From: Fomitopsis serialis
Taxonomy: Eukaryota; Basidiomycota; Agaricomycetes; Polyporales; Fomitopsidaceae
Assembly: GCF_022376445.1 (NCBI RefSeq)
Contig: NW_025955765.1
Coordinates: 1-10,227 of the forward strand
Direction: 5' to 3'
Length of the DNA: 10,227 nucleotides
The notes under the pieces were generated by a model. It had not been told where the DNA came from. It searched no databases and saw nothing but the letters and a program-made list of their open reading frames with translations. Position numbers and translations under genes: made by a program. Shown piece after piece: positions 1 to 9,746 of the stretch (within the stretch, counting starts at the first letter, position 1; the number at the start of each line of letters is the position of its first letter).

Positions 1-255
1 GTACAGGGATTTGCAGAACGAGCCTAGGACCTCGCGGAACGAGCATAGGACCCCGCGGAACGGGTATAAGGATCAGCAGGACTCGCTTAGGAGCTCGCGG
101 AACGAGCATAGGAACTCACGGAAAGAGCATAGGAGCTCGCGGAACGAGCATAGGAGCTCGCGGAACGAGCATATGAGCTCGCGGAACGAGTACAAGGATC
201 AGCAGAGCTAGCTTAGGAGCTCGCGGAACGAGCACAGGAACCTGCGGAACGAGGA
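1..255. repeat. 21-bp minisatellite with 126-bp higher-order period
   Basis: The anchor GCGGAACGAG, or a close variant, recurs every 21 bp at about 13, 34, 55, 76 (degenerate), 97, 118, 139, 160, 181, 202 (degenerate), 223 and 244, giving roughly 12 units. The core unit reads approximately AGGAGCTCGCGGAACGAGCA. Two variant units carrying AAGGATCAGCAG lie at 68 and 194, exactly 126 bp (six units) apart, so a six-unit block was duplicated. Because 21 is a multiple of three, the array is open in several frames. On the + strand one frame gives an Arg/Ser/Asn/Glu/His heptapeptide repeat that stops at 211. I infer a non-coding or relict minisatellite; it could be the end of a repetitive gene lying to the left. 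Scattered CGGAACGAG copies continue to about 390 without regular spacing. Confidence 0.85.
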
Positions 256-1190
256 GGGCGAGCACGGAACGAGAACGAGGCGACCACGGAACGAGTTCAG
301 CAAGCGTAGTGACTGCAGAGCGAGAGTGAGGCACCTTCGGAACGAGGTCAAGGTCGAGACAGGACAGAGTCCAGGGAACGAGTCGGAAACAGAGGGATTT
401 GCGAGGCTTGGAGAACCAAGGACGAGGTCGGCGAGCCTGAGGCGTCGTTGCGAGATCACTCCCCGGCACGTCTCCCCTCCACTCTCATAGTACACCCCCG
501 TCCACCCATGTCACCTCTAACCCGAAGCAACGGATCACCCCACCCCTCGAACATCATCGCGCCCGGGGGTATCCCACTCCCGAGCTACACACCGCGTGGG
601 CCCATGGTCCACGTGTACAAGATTCTCTGGTGGGAGAGGGGCCCTCCGCTCGTGTGGTCGATGGTCGTCGTGGCGGCGCACCCGGAGCAGGAGGTGGTGC
701 TTTATCGAATCGTGCACCACCTATGGTCAACAAGCGGCATGACGCACGCACCGGGAGCGTACGCGCCACCAGCGTGAATATGCGACGTTCTGTACGTATT
801 GTATTCAATATCGAATGTACATAGTGTGGCAAATGCGTCAAAAACGCGCCTGTTCCGGACTTCAAGGCCACTGACTCAGAGGCCGGCATAGTGCGTACGA
901 CGTTGGAAATGCGCGCAAACGAAATGCTGCCCAACTTACCGGCTGTCAACTAAAAGGCATAAGATTCCGCCTTATGCCGTTCTATCTCGGCGGCGTGCCG
1001 AATGCAGTCTCCGCCGAGGTGCAGGCAGAGGCCTCGTGCGGCTTCCGCGCCAGCCCGGTCTTCGAAAATCAGCGCGGAAGGCCGTGCAGGCGCCGGGAGG
1101 CCGCGGGTGCTAGCAATCGAAGACCGTGATCCTCGAGTGCTCGCCGAGATGATCAGATCACAGGCCGTCTGAACGGCATGTGACTGGTTC
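256..1190. other. Gene-poor stretch left of the proline-rich gene
   Basis: No supportable gene is seen. Positions 256-390 hold decayed copies of the minisatellite core. Positions 448-777 contain a 109-codon + strand open frame, but it has no recognisable domain, its start is arbitrary and an opposite-strand frame is equally open, so I do not call it. Positions 780-860 are locally AT-richer than the surroundings. A short hairpin lies at 956-978. The rest is GC-rich sequence with no splice or domain signal. Confidence 0.5.
956..978. repeat. Short perfect hairpin
   Basis: GGCATAAG at 956-963 pairs with CTTATGCC at 971-978 around a 7-nt spacer. The 9-mer GCCTTATGC (969-977) occurs in inverted orientation as GCATAAGGC at 2301-2309, beyond the far side of the proline-rich gene. 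This could be the end of a small mobile unit, but the similarity does not extend convincingly and chance is possible. Confidence 0.35.
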
Positions 1191-1288
1191 TGATGGTGGC
1201 TGCGCGGCCTGTGGCTGCGCGGTTTGCCCATCACTTAAGCCTCCAGTCCATCAACCGGACTTCAACGTCTCTCCCCCACCCCGCACTC

Positions 1289-2196
1289 ATGCCCGCTTCG
1301 TCGCGCCCATCCCCTCGCCGTCTTCCCGCCGTTCCTGTCGGCCCTCGCGCCCCCGCCTCCTTCAGGCCGTCCGCCTCGGCCGTTCCCGCCACCTCCGCGA
1401 CGCCCTCGCCCTCTGACGCGCCCCACGCAATCCGTCCTGGCCCACGCGCCACGGCCTTCCATGCGACACCCCCCGCGCCCGTCCCTCCCGCAGCTGCGTG
1501 CACGGTCGACTCAAACCCGGCGGGGGCGGGTGTGCGTGGCCCTCGCCCCAAGCCCTGGCAGTCCAGCGGCGCGACGACCCCTCCGGCCGAGGCCTCCGCG
1601 GCCAGCACGGTCTTCTGTCCGGCCTTCACGGTCAGTCCGGCCTCTCTCGCACCTCCGGCCGTCGCCCGCGCCCTCCCTCCACCACCCCCTCCGTCGGTGC
1701 CGAGGCGACGCAGACCGGCGTGGATGACGCCTGCGTTGACGACCCTCCACCACCGCCGTACTCCGCCGCCTCCATCCCCGTTGTCGACCTGCCACAGCCC
1801 GTCTACAATAGACCAAGTGGCGCCATCGCAACGCCGTCGCGCTCCATCGGGCTGGAGGGTCTGTTTGAGCGGATTGACTGGATCATTGAGGACATGCAGC
1901 CGTGGTTCCCCGGACACGCCCAGCGCAGGGAGCTGCCCGCGAGCGAATGGTGAGTTTGCACTTTTGCGGCCTGTTCTTCTACTCACTTGTGGAAGGGCGA
2001 GCCCGGAGACGCTTATCAGGTCGGATGGAGTGGTTTTGACGGTGACGAAGCTCCTGTGGTCGCGATCGACGGGCCAGGTATTCTCTGGCTCATGCAGGTT
2101 GTGTCCGCGACGCCTGCGCAGGCAGAGGTCGTCCGAAGGTACGTGACGGACCTTTGTGAGCAGCACAGGCGTCGCTACCAGGTTGCCGTGGCGTAG
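1289..2196 (+). pseudogene. Unrecognised proline-rich protein, frame-disrupted
   Basis: I do not recognise the family. From an ATG at 1289 one frame gives a Pro/Ala/Ser/Arg-rich low-complexity segment to about 1690. From about 1700 to 1949 the more protein-like frame is a different one, containing LEGLFERIDWIIEDMQPW and ending near SEW. A donor GTGAGT at 1950 follows. The last segment (1996-2196) contains GDEAPVVAIDGPGILWLMQ and ends at TAG 2194-2196. The nearest good acceptor (AG at 1994-1995) makes a 46-nt intron that puts the last segment out of frame by one. An acceptor at 2030 makes an 81-nt intron that restores the frame but skips coding-like sequence. Two frame problems suggest a remnant. 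It lies about 270 bp upstream of the transposase gene on the same strand, so it could be an accessory ORF of that element or a bystander. The long opposite-strand frame here is Gly/Arg-rich and unconvincing. Confidence 0.45.
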
Positions 2197-2468
2197 ACGT
2201 AGTGTAGTGTTTCAGCGCACGGGCATTAATGTATTTGAACTTTGCGCTTGGGAGTCCGTCTGGAAATCGATTGCGGTCTTTGTACGGTCTAACTGAAAGC
2301 GCATAAGGCCGTATTCATAACTACCCGTCGCGCCCTTGCGTCCTTCACCCGACGGTCGGCCGTCCAATGGTCTCACCTCACTGGGTTCGGCGAGGGAGCA
2401 GCTGCCACGTCACAATTTTGTTTGAATCACACGGTTGGCTTTGCCATCGCTGCTCTGCTCATCCCACG
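2197..2468. promoter_or_regulatory. Upstream region of the KDZ gene
   Basis: This 272-bp gap separates the proline-rich gene's stop from the proposed transposase start. It holds a CCAAT pentamer at 2364-2368 and a small palindrome, GACGGTCGGCCGTC, at 2351-2364. It also contains the inverted partner (2301-2309) of the 956-978 hairpin arm. No clear TATA box or terminal inverted repeat is visible. The promoter role is only inferred from position. Confidence 0.25.
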
Positions 2469-5400
2469 ATGTCGCGACGTATCATACAGGCCGGAGTGAA
2501 GCCGCGGGCAAAGGTGATGCGCACGCGCGTTACCGAAACTCGACGAGGAAACGATATTCACTGGTGCCCGCAAGGTTTACAGGCGGAACGCAAATCGATG
2601 CACCCATCGCCGGGCCATCTGCCTCTGGGCCGTCCACGACCGGTCTGTCCTCGCAGCCACTTCCATCGGAACCAGCAGTCGACGACATTCCGAACTTCGA
2701 CTTTGGGGACCCTGCAAACGCGCACCTACTTCCTGGGCATGCCCGAAAACGAGCGAAGACCAGGTTGGCCGGCTCGGTGCGTGTTATAGCTGGTCGTCCT
2801 TTCGCCGTGCTAATTTCTCGCAGACGCAGGCGGACTTTATGAGGGAATGGCTCCCGCATCGCGAGGACTTCCTTGAACGGCTTATTGATCTGGAAGCTCC
2901 ACGCGAGAGGCGGCGGTGCGCCGAGTGCAACGCAGAATGGAGTCCTTGGAGATGCATTGACTGCATGGGCCAGCCGAGCTTTTGTACAGGGTGCTGGTCA
3001 CTGAGCATAAGCGAGACTTCCTGCATCGGGTGGAGCGTTGGATTTCCGAAGACGGTCCGTTGCCAGCTGACCCCGAAGTCCAGGAGCCTGACGAGGCGTC
3101 CGAGTGGGAGGATGTGGAAAGCGATCTCTTTCCCGCAGAGCCCTCGAGGCAGCAAGGGCCTGTGCTTGGAGAGTGCGGTATGTACTTATAACGGGGTCGG
3201 AAATGATTCTGACTCCAATCAAGGATTTTTTCAGACAAGCTCATTGTACAATGTTGGCGCCCGCCTCTTTCTCGGACATGGAGGCGCACCGTGCCCGCTT
3301 TTCTCCCTGATTAGCAGGGAAGGGTTGTGTCACAAAATTACCGTAGTCGATGTTACAGGGGTCCACCATGTTCGAGTCACGTTCTGCCAGTGCTCGAAGC
3401 CCGACAGCAAACCGCGGCAGCTTCTCGCGCTCGGACTCTATCCGGCCTCCGTGCTTGCCCCCCGCACCGCCTTCACCTTCCGAGTACTTGACGACTTCTT
3501 GTTGGCCAACAAGATTTCTGGCATTGCGGCTCAAAGCTACTTCGAGCGACTGCGACGGCTTACCAGCAACGCCTTTCCGGCCCGTGTTCCTGTACGTTCC
3601 GCTGAACCTCCCATGTCATTTGTCTCACTTGCACCAGGATCGATACAGAGAGCTCTTGCGGACCAGTCGGCAGTGGCGGAATCTCAAATATCGCAAATGG
3701 CATGGATATGGCCACGGACGGGGCCCCGTAGGTCCCGGGGATCTTGCATTGGGATGTGTTGCGTGTCCGCGACCCGGTGTCAATCTGAAGGACGGCTGGG
3801 ACCGGGAAGCCAACCAGTGAGTACGTCGCGTATTAAAAATCACCGTACTCACCATTGGAAGGTGGAAATACACACAGTCGTTCGTTATGGACGGTAATTT
3901 CAGCGCTGAGCATTTAAAAATGCGAAGCCCAAAAGAGGATGTGTCCCTTGCCGACGGTCATGGATTTATGGTAACGGAAGAGCCCTACAAATGCCACCTC
4001 AAAGAGGCCGTAGAGGTTCGAGAGGTGCGCATTCCATCGTTTGGAACACGCGCGCACTGACTTTGCGGAGAAATCGAGCTGTCATGCGCACCGGGCCGTC
4101 AACCAGGCTAATGCCGATCACCACGACATGGAGGCCACCGGTATCGGAGCAGTAGCATGCGCGAGGCATGGCTGTTTTGTTCCCCATGCAGTGGTCGATT
4201 TTCAAAAAGGCGAGCGGTGTGTGCCGCCCACCAGCGTACTCTTTCGCTTCTGACACGCCTTCGCTACCCAGGCAAATGAACATGGACTATGCACTCTCCC
4301 AGGCCTTTCAGTTCTACGCCGGCCTGCAGACCTTCATTCTGATGTATGACATCGCCTGTCAGTATAGCAAAAATGCTGTTCCTCGGTTTACGAAGGCTTC
4401 GAAGCATTTGACGTGGCCGCTAATGGGTTGATATTTTGGGGAATCGGCCTCTTCCACATCCACGGCCATCAGCGAGACTGCCTGCCCAAGTTTTCACCGG
4501 ACTTTATTCCTGGGGCAGGTAACGTCGACGGTGAAATCATTGAGACTCTGTGGTCTCCGCTGAATCGGATCTCGGGAAGCACGCGCGCAATGTCGACTTC
4601 TCATCGCAAGGAGGTCATCGACGACCACATGAATGATTCAAACTGGAGAAAGACCGTAGGCATGGGTGGGTCAGATTCGCTCTATCCAGTATTCTGGCTA
4701 ATATGGCCTCAGTAAAAATGCTTCTCAAACGATACGCACAGGCAACGCAACAGAAGCTCGCATATGCGGAGACGTTACGAAACCTGGAGGTGTCCAGTGA
4801 TCCGGTGCGCCTCGCAGAGTGGAGGGGCTATGAGGCGAAGGCGCGCGCAGAACGGGTGGTGGACCTGAGAGTCATGGAGGTATATGAGGTTACGCAGGAG
4901 AAAGGTTGGACTGATCGATTATTGAGACATTCACCGCTAACCGCATGACAGCCCCAGGCAAACGCGACATCCAACTGGCCTTGGAGAAGGAGGAGGGAAG
5001 GCGGAAGGAGCAGAGCGGCCTCGCCTCTTGGCTCGCAGAAGGCGTCTCGCTACAGGAGCAGCAGTAAGTAGCACATGCCCGGTGATCAGCAACTATTGAC
5101 AAGTGTAGACTTGCTGTGGCTTCGCTTGCGCGCCGCCATGCAAAGGACGCCCTCCTGACTTCGCAAATTCAGTTGGTGAGCAGACGAAACAGGCTTCAAA
5201 AGGCGGTGGATCGGTTCGCTGCGAGATCGAGCGCATTCCTGGAGGAGGAACAGGCCGACAAAGACGGGACAGAGGCCGATGAACGCGCGAATGGCGTCGG
5301 TACCTCATACGGGGGCGAAGAATGGGAAGACATTGATGACGACCCCGACGTGACCGATGAGATTGTGGTGGCTGAAGAAGCGGACGACGTCATTCACCCG

Positions 5401-6190
5401 GAAACAGTTCCACTCACGCTGCCTTCGATGCTTGGAAGGGAGACACTGCGCGAGCGAAGGTTGGAAGAAATTGGCGAGAGGGAGCTTCGGCTGCGGGAGG
5501 GACAGGCAAATGACGCACTTCATAGACTCAGAATGGCCATCGGCCTGAAATCCGCGGTCTTTCGCACGGACATCCGCGAGGCAGAAGGACGGCGGGCAGA
5601 GACGCGTGCTTGGACGCGAGCGCAGGGAATTGCGAAGGTGGTCATTGAGCATGCGCGCGTCTACACGTTGGCTAGAAACCCATGAAGCGGCTTGTCATGA
5701 CGGAGTCTGAAGCAAAGGAGATGGAGAAGAGGTTCGAGGAGGAACGCAGCAATCGCAGCAATGCCGCAAAACTCAAAGGAGACCGTGCGCCTGGAGGCCC
5801 TCCGGCCTCTTCGTCGAGGCAGGCCGCAGCCCCGGACTCTTTCGCTCAATGGGTGCGGACTCTTCCCGACGTCATGCAGCGCTATCGCCCACTACACAAA
5901 GATGATCTGAGCGCAACAACACATCTGGTCGATAACTCTGAACGAAACTCACGGCATAAGGTGCTTTCCTGGATTTGGTCTGTGGATGTGCGGCTTGACA
6001 CCGAGAATTCGGACTGGCTTGTGGAGAGTACGTTTTGACTGCGTCTTGCTCCCACCTGCTGACGGCCTTTCCAGTTCACCGAGTAAATTGGCTTCATGAG
6101 CGAGCAAGAAGCGATCGCTGGAATGAGCAGGTGGTGCTTGTAGGAGAGGAGATCATCAGGGAAAACCGCCCAGACGCTTGGGCCCTCTGA
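2469..6190 (+). pseudogene. KDZ-family DNA transposase with CxC2 cysteine cluster, 11 exons, frame-disrupted
   Basis: A DDE-type transposase of the Kyakuja-Dileera-Zisupton class, which would cut and paste its own element. Spliced exons: 2469-2776, 2824-3177, 3235-3591, 3638-3816, 3862-4024, 4071-4216, 4272-4665, 4713-4904, 4952-5063, 5109-6027, 6075-6190, about 1,080 codons, near family length. Introns are 45-57 nt GT-AG. In order: a low-complexity N-terminus (start MSRR chosen by family resemblance); a CxC2 zinc cluster (CAEC, CIDC, CTGC, then H residues); GARLFLGHGG and VDVTGVHHV; SRQWRNLKYRKWHG; the DDE core with Asp in VMDGNFSAEH (3890), Asp in MYDIACQY (4348) and Glu in VDGEIIETLW (4533); GIGLFHIHGHQ; DDHMNDSNW; a coiled-coil C-terminus with LREGQANDAL. 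The frame breaks near 2555-2600, 2995, the intron-2 junction (3178-3234), 4400-4420 and 5675-5685. Family identity is very likely; inactivity is inferred from the breaks, barring sequencing error. Confidence 0.9.
2931..3034 (+). other. CxC2 cysteine-cluster region of the transposase
   Basis: The encoded motif has three CxxC pairs (CAEC, CIDC, CTGC) followed, after a one-base frame change near 2995, by a segment with H residues (VTEHKRDFLHRVERW). This matches the zinc-binding cluster that precedes KDZ transposase domains in basidiomycetes. The frame change falls directly after the third pair, so the unaltered gene would lose the rest of the cluster and everything after it. Confidence 0.75.
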
Positions 6191-6913
6191 AGAGCAACAG
6201 AGAGTGCTTTGAGAGCGCCAAAGTAGCCAAACCGCCTCAACCAATCTCAACACAAGTGCCTCGGTCTCAAGAGGAATTGTTTGACAAAAGCAGCTTTTTA
6301 TTTTTATTTATTCCTTGAAGTGCGTTTTCAACCGCCATTTGTCAGGGCAGCCCAGCATTGGGTTTCCCACTCAAAAAGCAATAATAAACTGGTTTGCGAG
6401 TGATAAAACCAACGTCCAATTCCTACTCATTAAGAGGTTGAGACTGCTAATCAAGAGCTCTCAAAGTGTGCATATTGCGCCCATAGCATGGTTATAAATG
6501 GATCATGATGCACTTCAGTAGGCAATGCGAGCGAACAGTTCATTGCGGTATTGACGGTGCATACAGTAATACATGATCACAACACGTAGCTATACAGGGT
6601 ATACCACCAGCTCGTGGATATGAGAGCGATGTTAGTAATGCAGCTGGTGTTTGAGCCCAGTAAAAGCTACAGAGAGGCGGAGAGGACAGCGCAGGCATGG
6701 GCACAGAATGACAGTCCGAATACGACGTACATGATGTAGAGAACCTCGACGAAGATGATCGTACACGAAACGGAGCGCAGCGAGACGTACTGTGTTTCAG
6801 TTCCACCACCTGACGGACGTAGACAGGACGTAGACACCACCATGGCAAGACCTATTCAGTTTCAGGAATTATGCTCCATGTCAGACCGTCAGTTCACGCA
6901 CCTGCACACTCCT
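6191..6913. other. Intergenic region between convergent genes
   Basis: Both flanking genes end here, so this is a convergent 3' region. After the TGA at 6188-6190 the same frame stays open for 12 more codons to TAG. An AT-rich run of mostly T lies at about 6294-6313, and AATAAA at 6383-6388 could serve as a polyadenylation signal for the + strand gene. I see no terminal inverted repeat that would mark the end of the KDZ element, and no supportable gene. The short open frames here lack codon or domain support. Confidence 0.5.
6383..6388 (+). terminator. Possible polyadenylation signal
   Basis: AATAAA about 190 bp downstream of the transposase stop, in an AT-rich stretch. Fungal poly(A) signals are loose, so this is only a positional suggestion. 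Confidence 0.25.
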
Positions 6914-8687
6914 CTACGCGGTCGACGGGGCCTCTGCATCCTCTTCACGCTCGTCAGGCTGGCCTGAGCCGCTTGCCGAGGCCGCCGCAGGCACGTCACT
7001 AGCCTTCGTGCCAGTGTTCTTCGGCGCCCACAGCTTGGAGATGCGCGAGATCGCGGCCGTAGGAATGCCACGGGTGACCGTAGGCTCAGCTGCCTCGTCG
7101 TCGTCGTCTACGCTCGTGCTCGAGATCCCTGCAAGCCTCCTGATAGGCACCATGTTGTGTCAGCACAGCGTCAGCAACAGGCTATGTGCTTACCGTATGG
7201 TGTTCGCCAACGTCTCGTCCATTGACTTGCAGAACCGAGCACAGCCCTCGTCGTACTTCGACGGGTCACTCGGGTCCGCACAGCGCCGCAGGTTGTCGAT
7301 GCTGACCTTCAGACAATCGTGCCTACAAAGCACAGTTAGGCCGGCGCTATAAACAAATAATGTTCCTTACTCGGTGGCGTACGTCTTCTCGTCGAAGCTG
7401 ACGGTGACGTTCACCTTGACGGCCTCGTCCAGCGCAACGATGATCTAATGCACAATGACTTGAATAGAGGCTTCAGTACCTAGGGTATCGTACTCACCGC
7501 AGAGCAGACCAGAGCTATCATGTTGCTCGACAGGGGCTGCTTGTTGATGTCGAACCGCGCGTGGTTCTCAGGCCGCATGGCCTCCCGATGAGCTCCAGAC
7601 CACCACTGACGAGCTGCGACTTCAGCCACAGCCTCGTTGTGGAAGGGAGCGTCCAGGTTGGCCACCCACAGCTAATACATATCAGTAAGCCGTACCTAGA
7701 CATTGGCACGCACACGCACCGAGGGATCCACCATCGGATCTGGCATCTCCAAGTTGCTGTGATGGAACACGAAGTCCTGCTTCAAGAACTTCACGAGAGC
7801 CTCGAGGTGACTCGCCGTCTTCTCGTTGTACGCAGCACTGCTGAGCTTCTTGCCGTCAGAGCCGTGTTGCGGCACCTTGAACGCGAGGAAGTTCTTCTCG
7901 ACGACGCGCTTTGCCTTCTGCTTGACTTCCTGACGAAGTTGAGATGACACCTTCGCCACCTGACAATTTGCTCGATGCTCATGTCACCGCTGAGACATCA
8001 TGAAGTGACGACTCACATAGTGGATCATCCTCCCGCGAGTCACTGTAGTATCCGCCCACGCCCTGTTGTACGCGGTCAAGAACTTTTCGGTCTTGTACCT
8101 CTCGTGCTTCTCCATGAGCATCTTCATGATCTCCACGGGCTTCTCGGTCTTCTCCATACGACCGTCCTTCATGACTCGAGGCCACGCGTTCTCCAAGCTG
8201 AGGTACACGCGGAACTCCTGCTGGGCGTGGTGCAGGAAGCTCTTCAACGGCTCCTGCGTCATCGTCTCGAGCACGTTGTTGTCGACGTCGATGACCTTCT
8301 TAGGCCGGCCGACCTTGCGCTTGCCCTTGCTCTGGGCTTTCTCTTTCTTCTTCTGCTGAGGCTTGTCCTTGACCTTGACGACGATCTAGGCCAAACATCA
8401 GTCAAACGCCGCCTTCCAAGCCACAGTCTCACCTCGTCATCCATGTCCACATCGCCATCAAGCTCGTCAACGTCCTCCTCTCGGTCGTGACTCGACACCT
8501 TGTACTCGCTGCCATCGTCGTCAGAGTCATCCGGGACGTGGATGGGGGACATCGACTCCATCTTGACGCGACGAGTACGCCTTGCTGCACCCTTTCCTGC
8601 TCTGGATGGCGAACCTGCTGTCACAGATATCAGTCATCAGCGTGAGTTGTAAGACACACCAGTGGCTCACCGCCCTGTCCAGAACCT

Positions 8688-8719
<32 letters not shown>

Positions 8720-9746
8720 ATCGTCCTCATTCTCCTCGTCACTGTCCTCCAGACGCAGGAAAGTCTTCTTCTCCGGAGGCTTCGCAACGCCCTGCATCTG
8801 CTTGGCTGATTTTGTACCTGAGGAATTAGTAAAATACGCGACTCTTTGAGCGACTTACCAAGGGATGCAGCCAGGTCCTCCTCCTGCCTGGGCGCCTTCG
8901 AGCGCAACACCGGGGGCGAGGACTGGATGACCACCTCCGGTATGACAACACGCTTGCGTCCAGGCGACACCTCTGCGAGGTATGCGTCAAAACAGGACCG
9001 TATGCTCCGAAGAACATGACGCTCACCAGACGTCTGACCTCCTCTTGCGCTCGTCGACGCGGCGTCGGCTGCCGATGCGTCCTGACCAGCTGGCTTACTT
9101 GCCAGCTGGGTCTTCGCCTTCTTCTTCTCGGGCTGCTCCACGCTCGCCTCGTCATCGCTCGCCTCCTTCTCGGGGGTCTCAGTCGCCTTCCTCTTGCGTG
9201 GGCGAGGCTTGGGCCTAGGCGGGATGGATCTAACGCACAATGAGCTCGCCACTCACTAGTTGTGCGTTTACTCACCGTTCGCTTTCTTCTTGCCCTTGCT
9301 CGCCGATGTGACCAGCTCTCCTTCGTCATCCTCCGACTCCTTCTCTGTATCCGACGCCTTTTCCTTGGCGACTAAGGCGTCGTTGTCGTCCTTGATCTCT
9401 GTGGCACAATGCGCTAGTAGTATGCTGATACACAGTGTGAATCACGATACTACGTACTTTGTCGACGATCCTTCTCAGAGACTCCATCCTTCTCCGCGAC
9501 GGTGTCGAGTTTGCGAACCATCTCGTCGAGCTTCTTGTTTGAGAGGTTTGGATACTTCCCTCTCAGCACTTCCTTCATGTCGGGGGCCGCCTTCACATCA
9601 TCTTGTATGCTGCCCGATGGACCACGGGCGCTGGCTGCCGATTTGGCCTTACCGCGAGTCGACTTGACGGGGGGCTTTGCGCTCCCCCCACCAACCTTCG
9701 CCTTCGCTGCTGCTGCGGCTTTCGACCTAGTATCGCGCGGCGACAT
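6914..9746 (-). CDS. Nuclear AT-hook protein with DUF6532-like domain, 12 exons
   Basis: Exons, reading leftward: 9746-9458, 9398-9276, 9229-9027, 8972-8859, 8817-8671, 8617-8433, 8385-8017, 7959-7720, 7671-7498, 7444-7371, 7322-7194, 7139-6914; about 757 residues. Introns are 41-59 nt GT-AG. The start MSPRDTRSK is the first ATG with good composition; an upstream in-frame ATG at 9854 adds Cys-rich unlikely sequence. Residues 1-350 are low-complexity, alternating Lys/Arg blocks and Asp/Glu runs, typical of nuclear proteins. An AT-hook-like core, KRKVGRPKK, lies near residue 380 (about 8298-8322). Residues 385-665 are an ordered, mostly helical domain (AQQEFRVYLSLENAWP, KRVVEKNF, NEAVAEVAARQWW, MIALVCSA) whose layout resembles DUF6532, a function-unknown family common in Agaricomycetes. 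A Ser/Ala/Asp/Glu-rich tail ends at TAG 6914-6916. All junctions keep frame except exon 2/3, off by one. Nuclear DNA-binding is inferred; the DUF6532 match is from memory of its pattern. Confidence 0.75.
8615..8620 (-). other. Tandem (NAGNAG) splice acceptor
   Basis: The minus strand reads CAGCAG immediately before exon 6 of the AT-hook gene. Either AG keeps the frame and the choice adds or removes one residue. This is a known source of small alternative splicing; usage cannot be judged from sequence. Confidence 0.4.
8690..8750. repeat. Hexanucleotide microsatellite encoding an acidic run
   Basis: CCTCGT repeats about five times in tandem from 8690, then becomes imperfect to about 8750. On the minus strand this is in-frame coding for alternating Asp-Glu residues in exon 5 of the AT-hook gene. 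The 6-bp unit lets copy number change without breaking the frame. Confidence 0.7.

Noticed and set aside
1..255. Possible CRISPR array from the regular repeats
   Set aside because: Units are directly tandem with no unique spacers, and the surrounding genes are eukaryotic with spliceosomal introns.
116..495. Two minus-strand open frames through the minisatellite
   Set aside because: They are kept open by the 21-bp repeat period; Leu-Val-Pro repeats with no protein-like region outside the array.
448..777. 109-codon + strand open frame
   Set aside because: No recognisable family, no splice or start context, and equally long frames on the other strand.
950..1234. 94-codon minus-strand open frame
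   Set aside because: No recognisable motif and it overlaps the hairpin; it looks like chance in GC-rich DNA.
1231..2166. 311-codon minus-strand open frame opposite the proline-rich gene
   Set aside because: Gly/Arg/Ala-rich composition follows from GC-rich DNA; there is no domain, and the + strand segments look more protein-like.
6540..6967. Short open frames on both strands in the convergent intergenic region
   Set aside because: No domain, no consistent codon bias, no credible splice links to either flanking gene.
7561..8490. Plus-strand open frames of 128 and 171 codons with Leu-rich segments that look like membrane helices
   Set aside because: They are antisense shadows of exons 6-9 of the minus-strand gene, whose introns and phases fit throughout this stretch.
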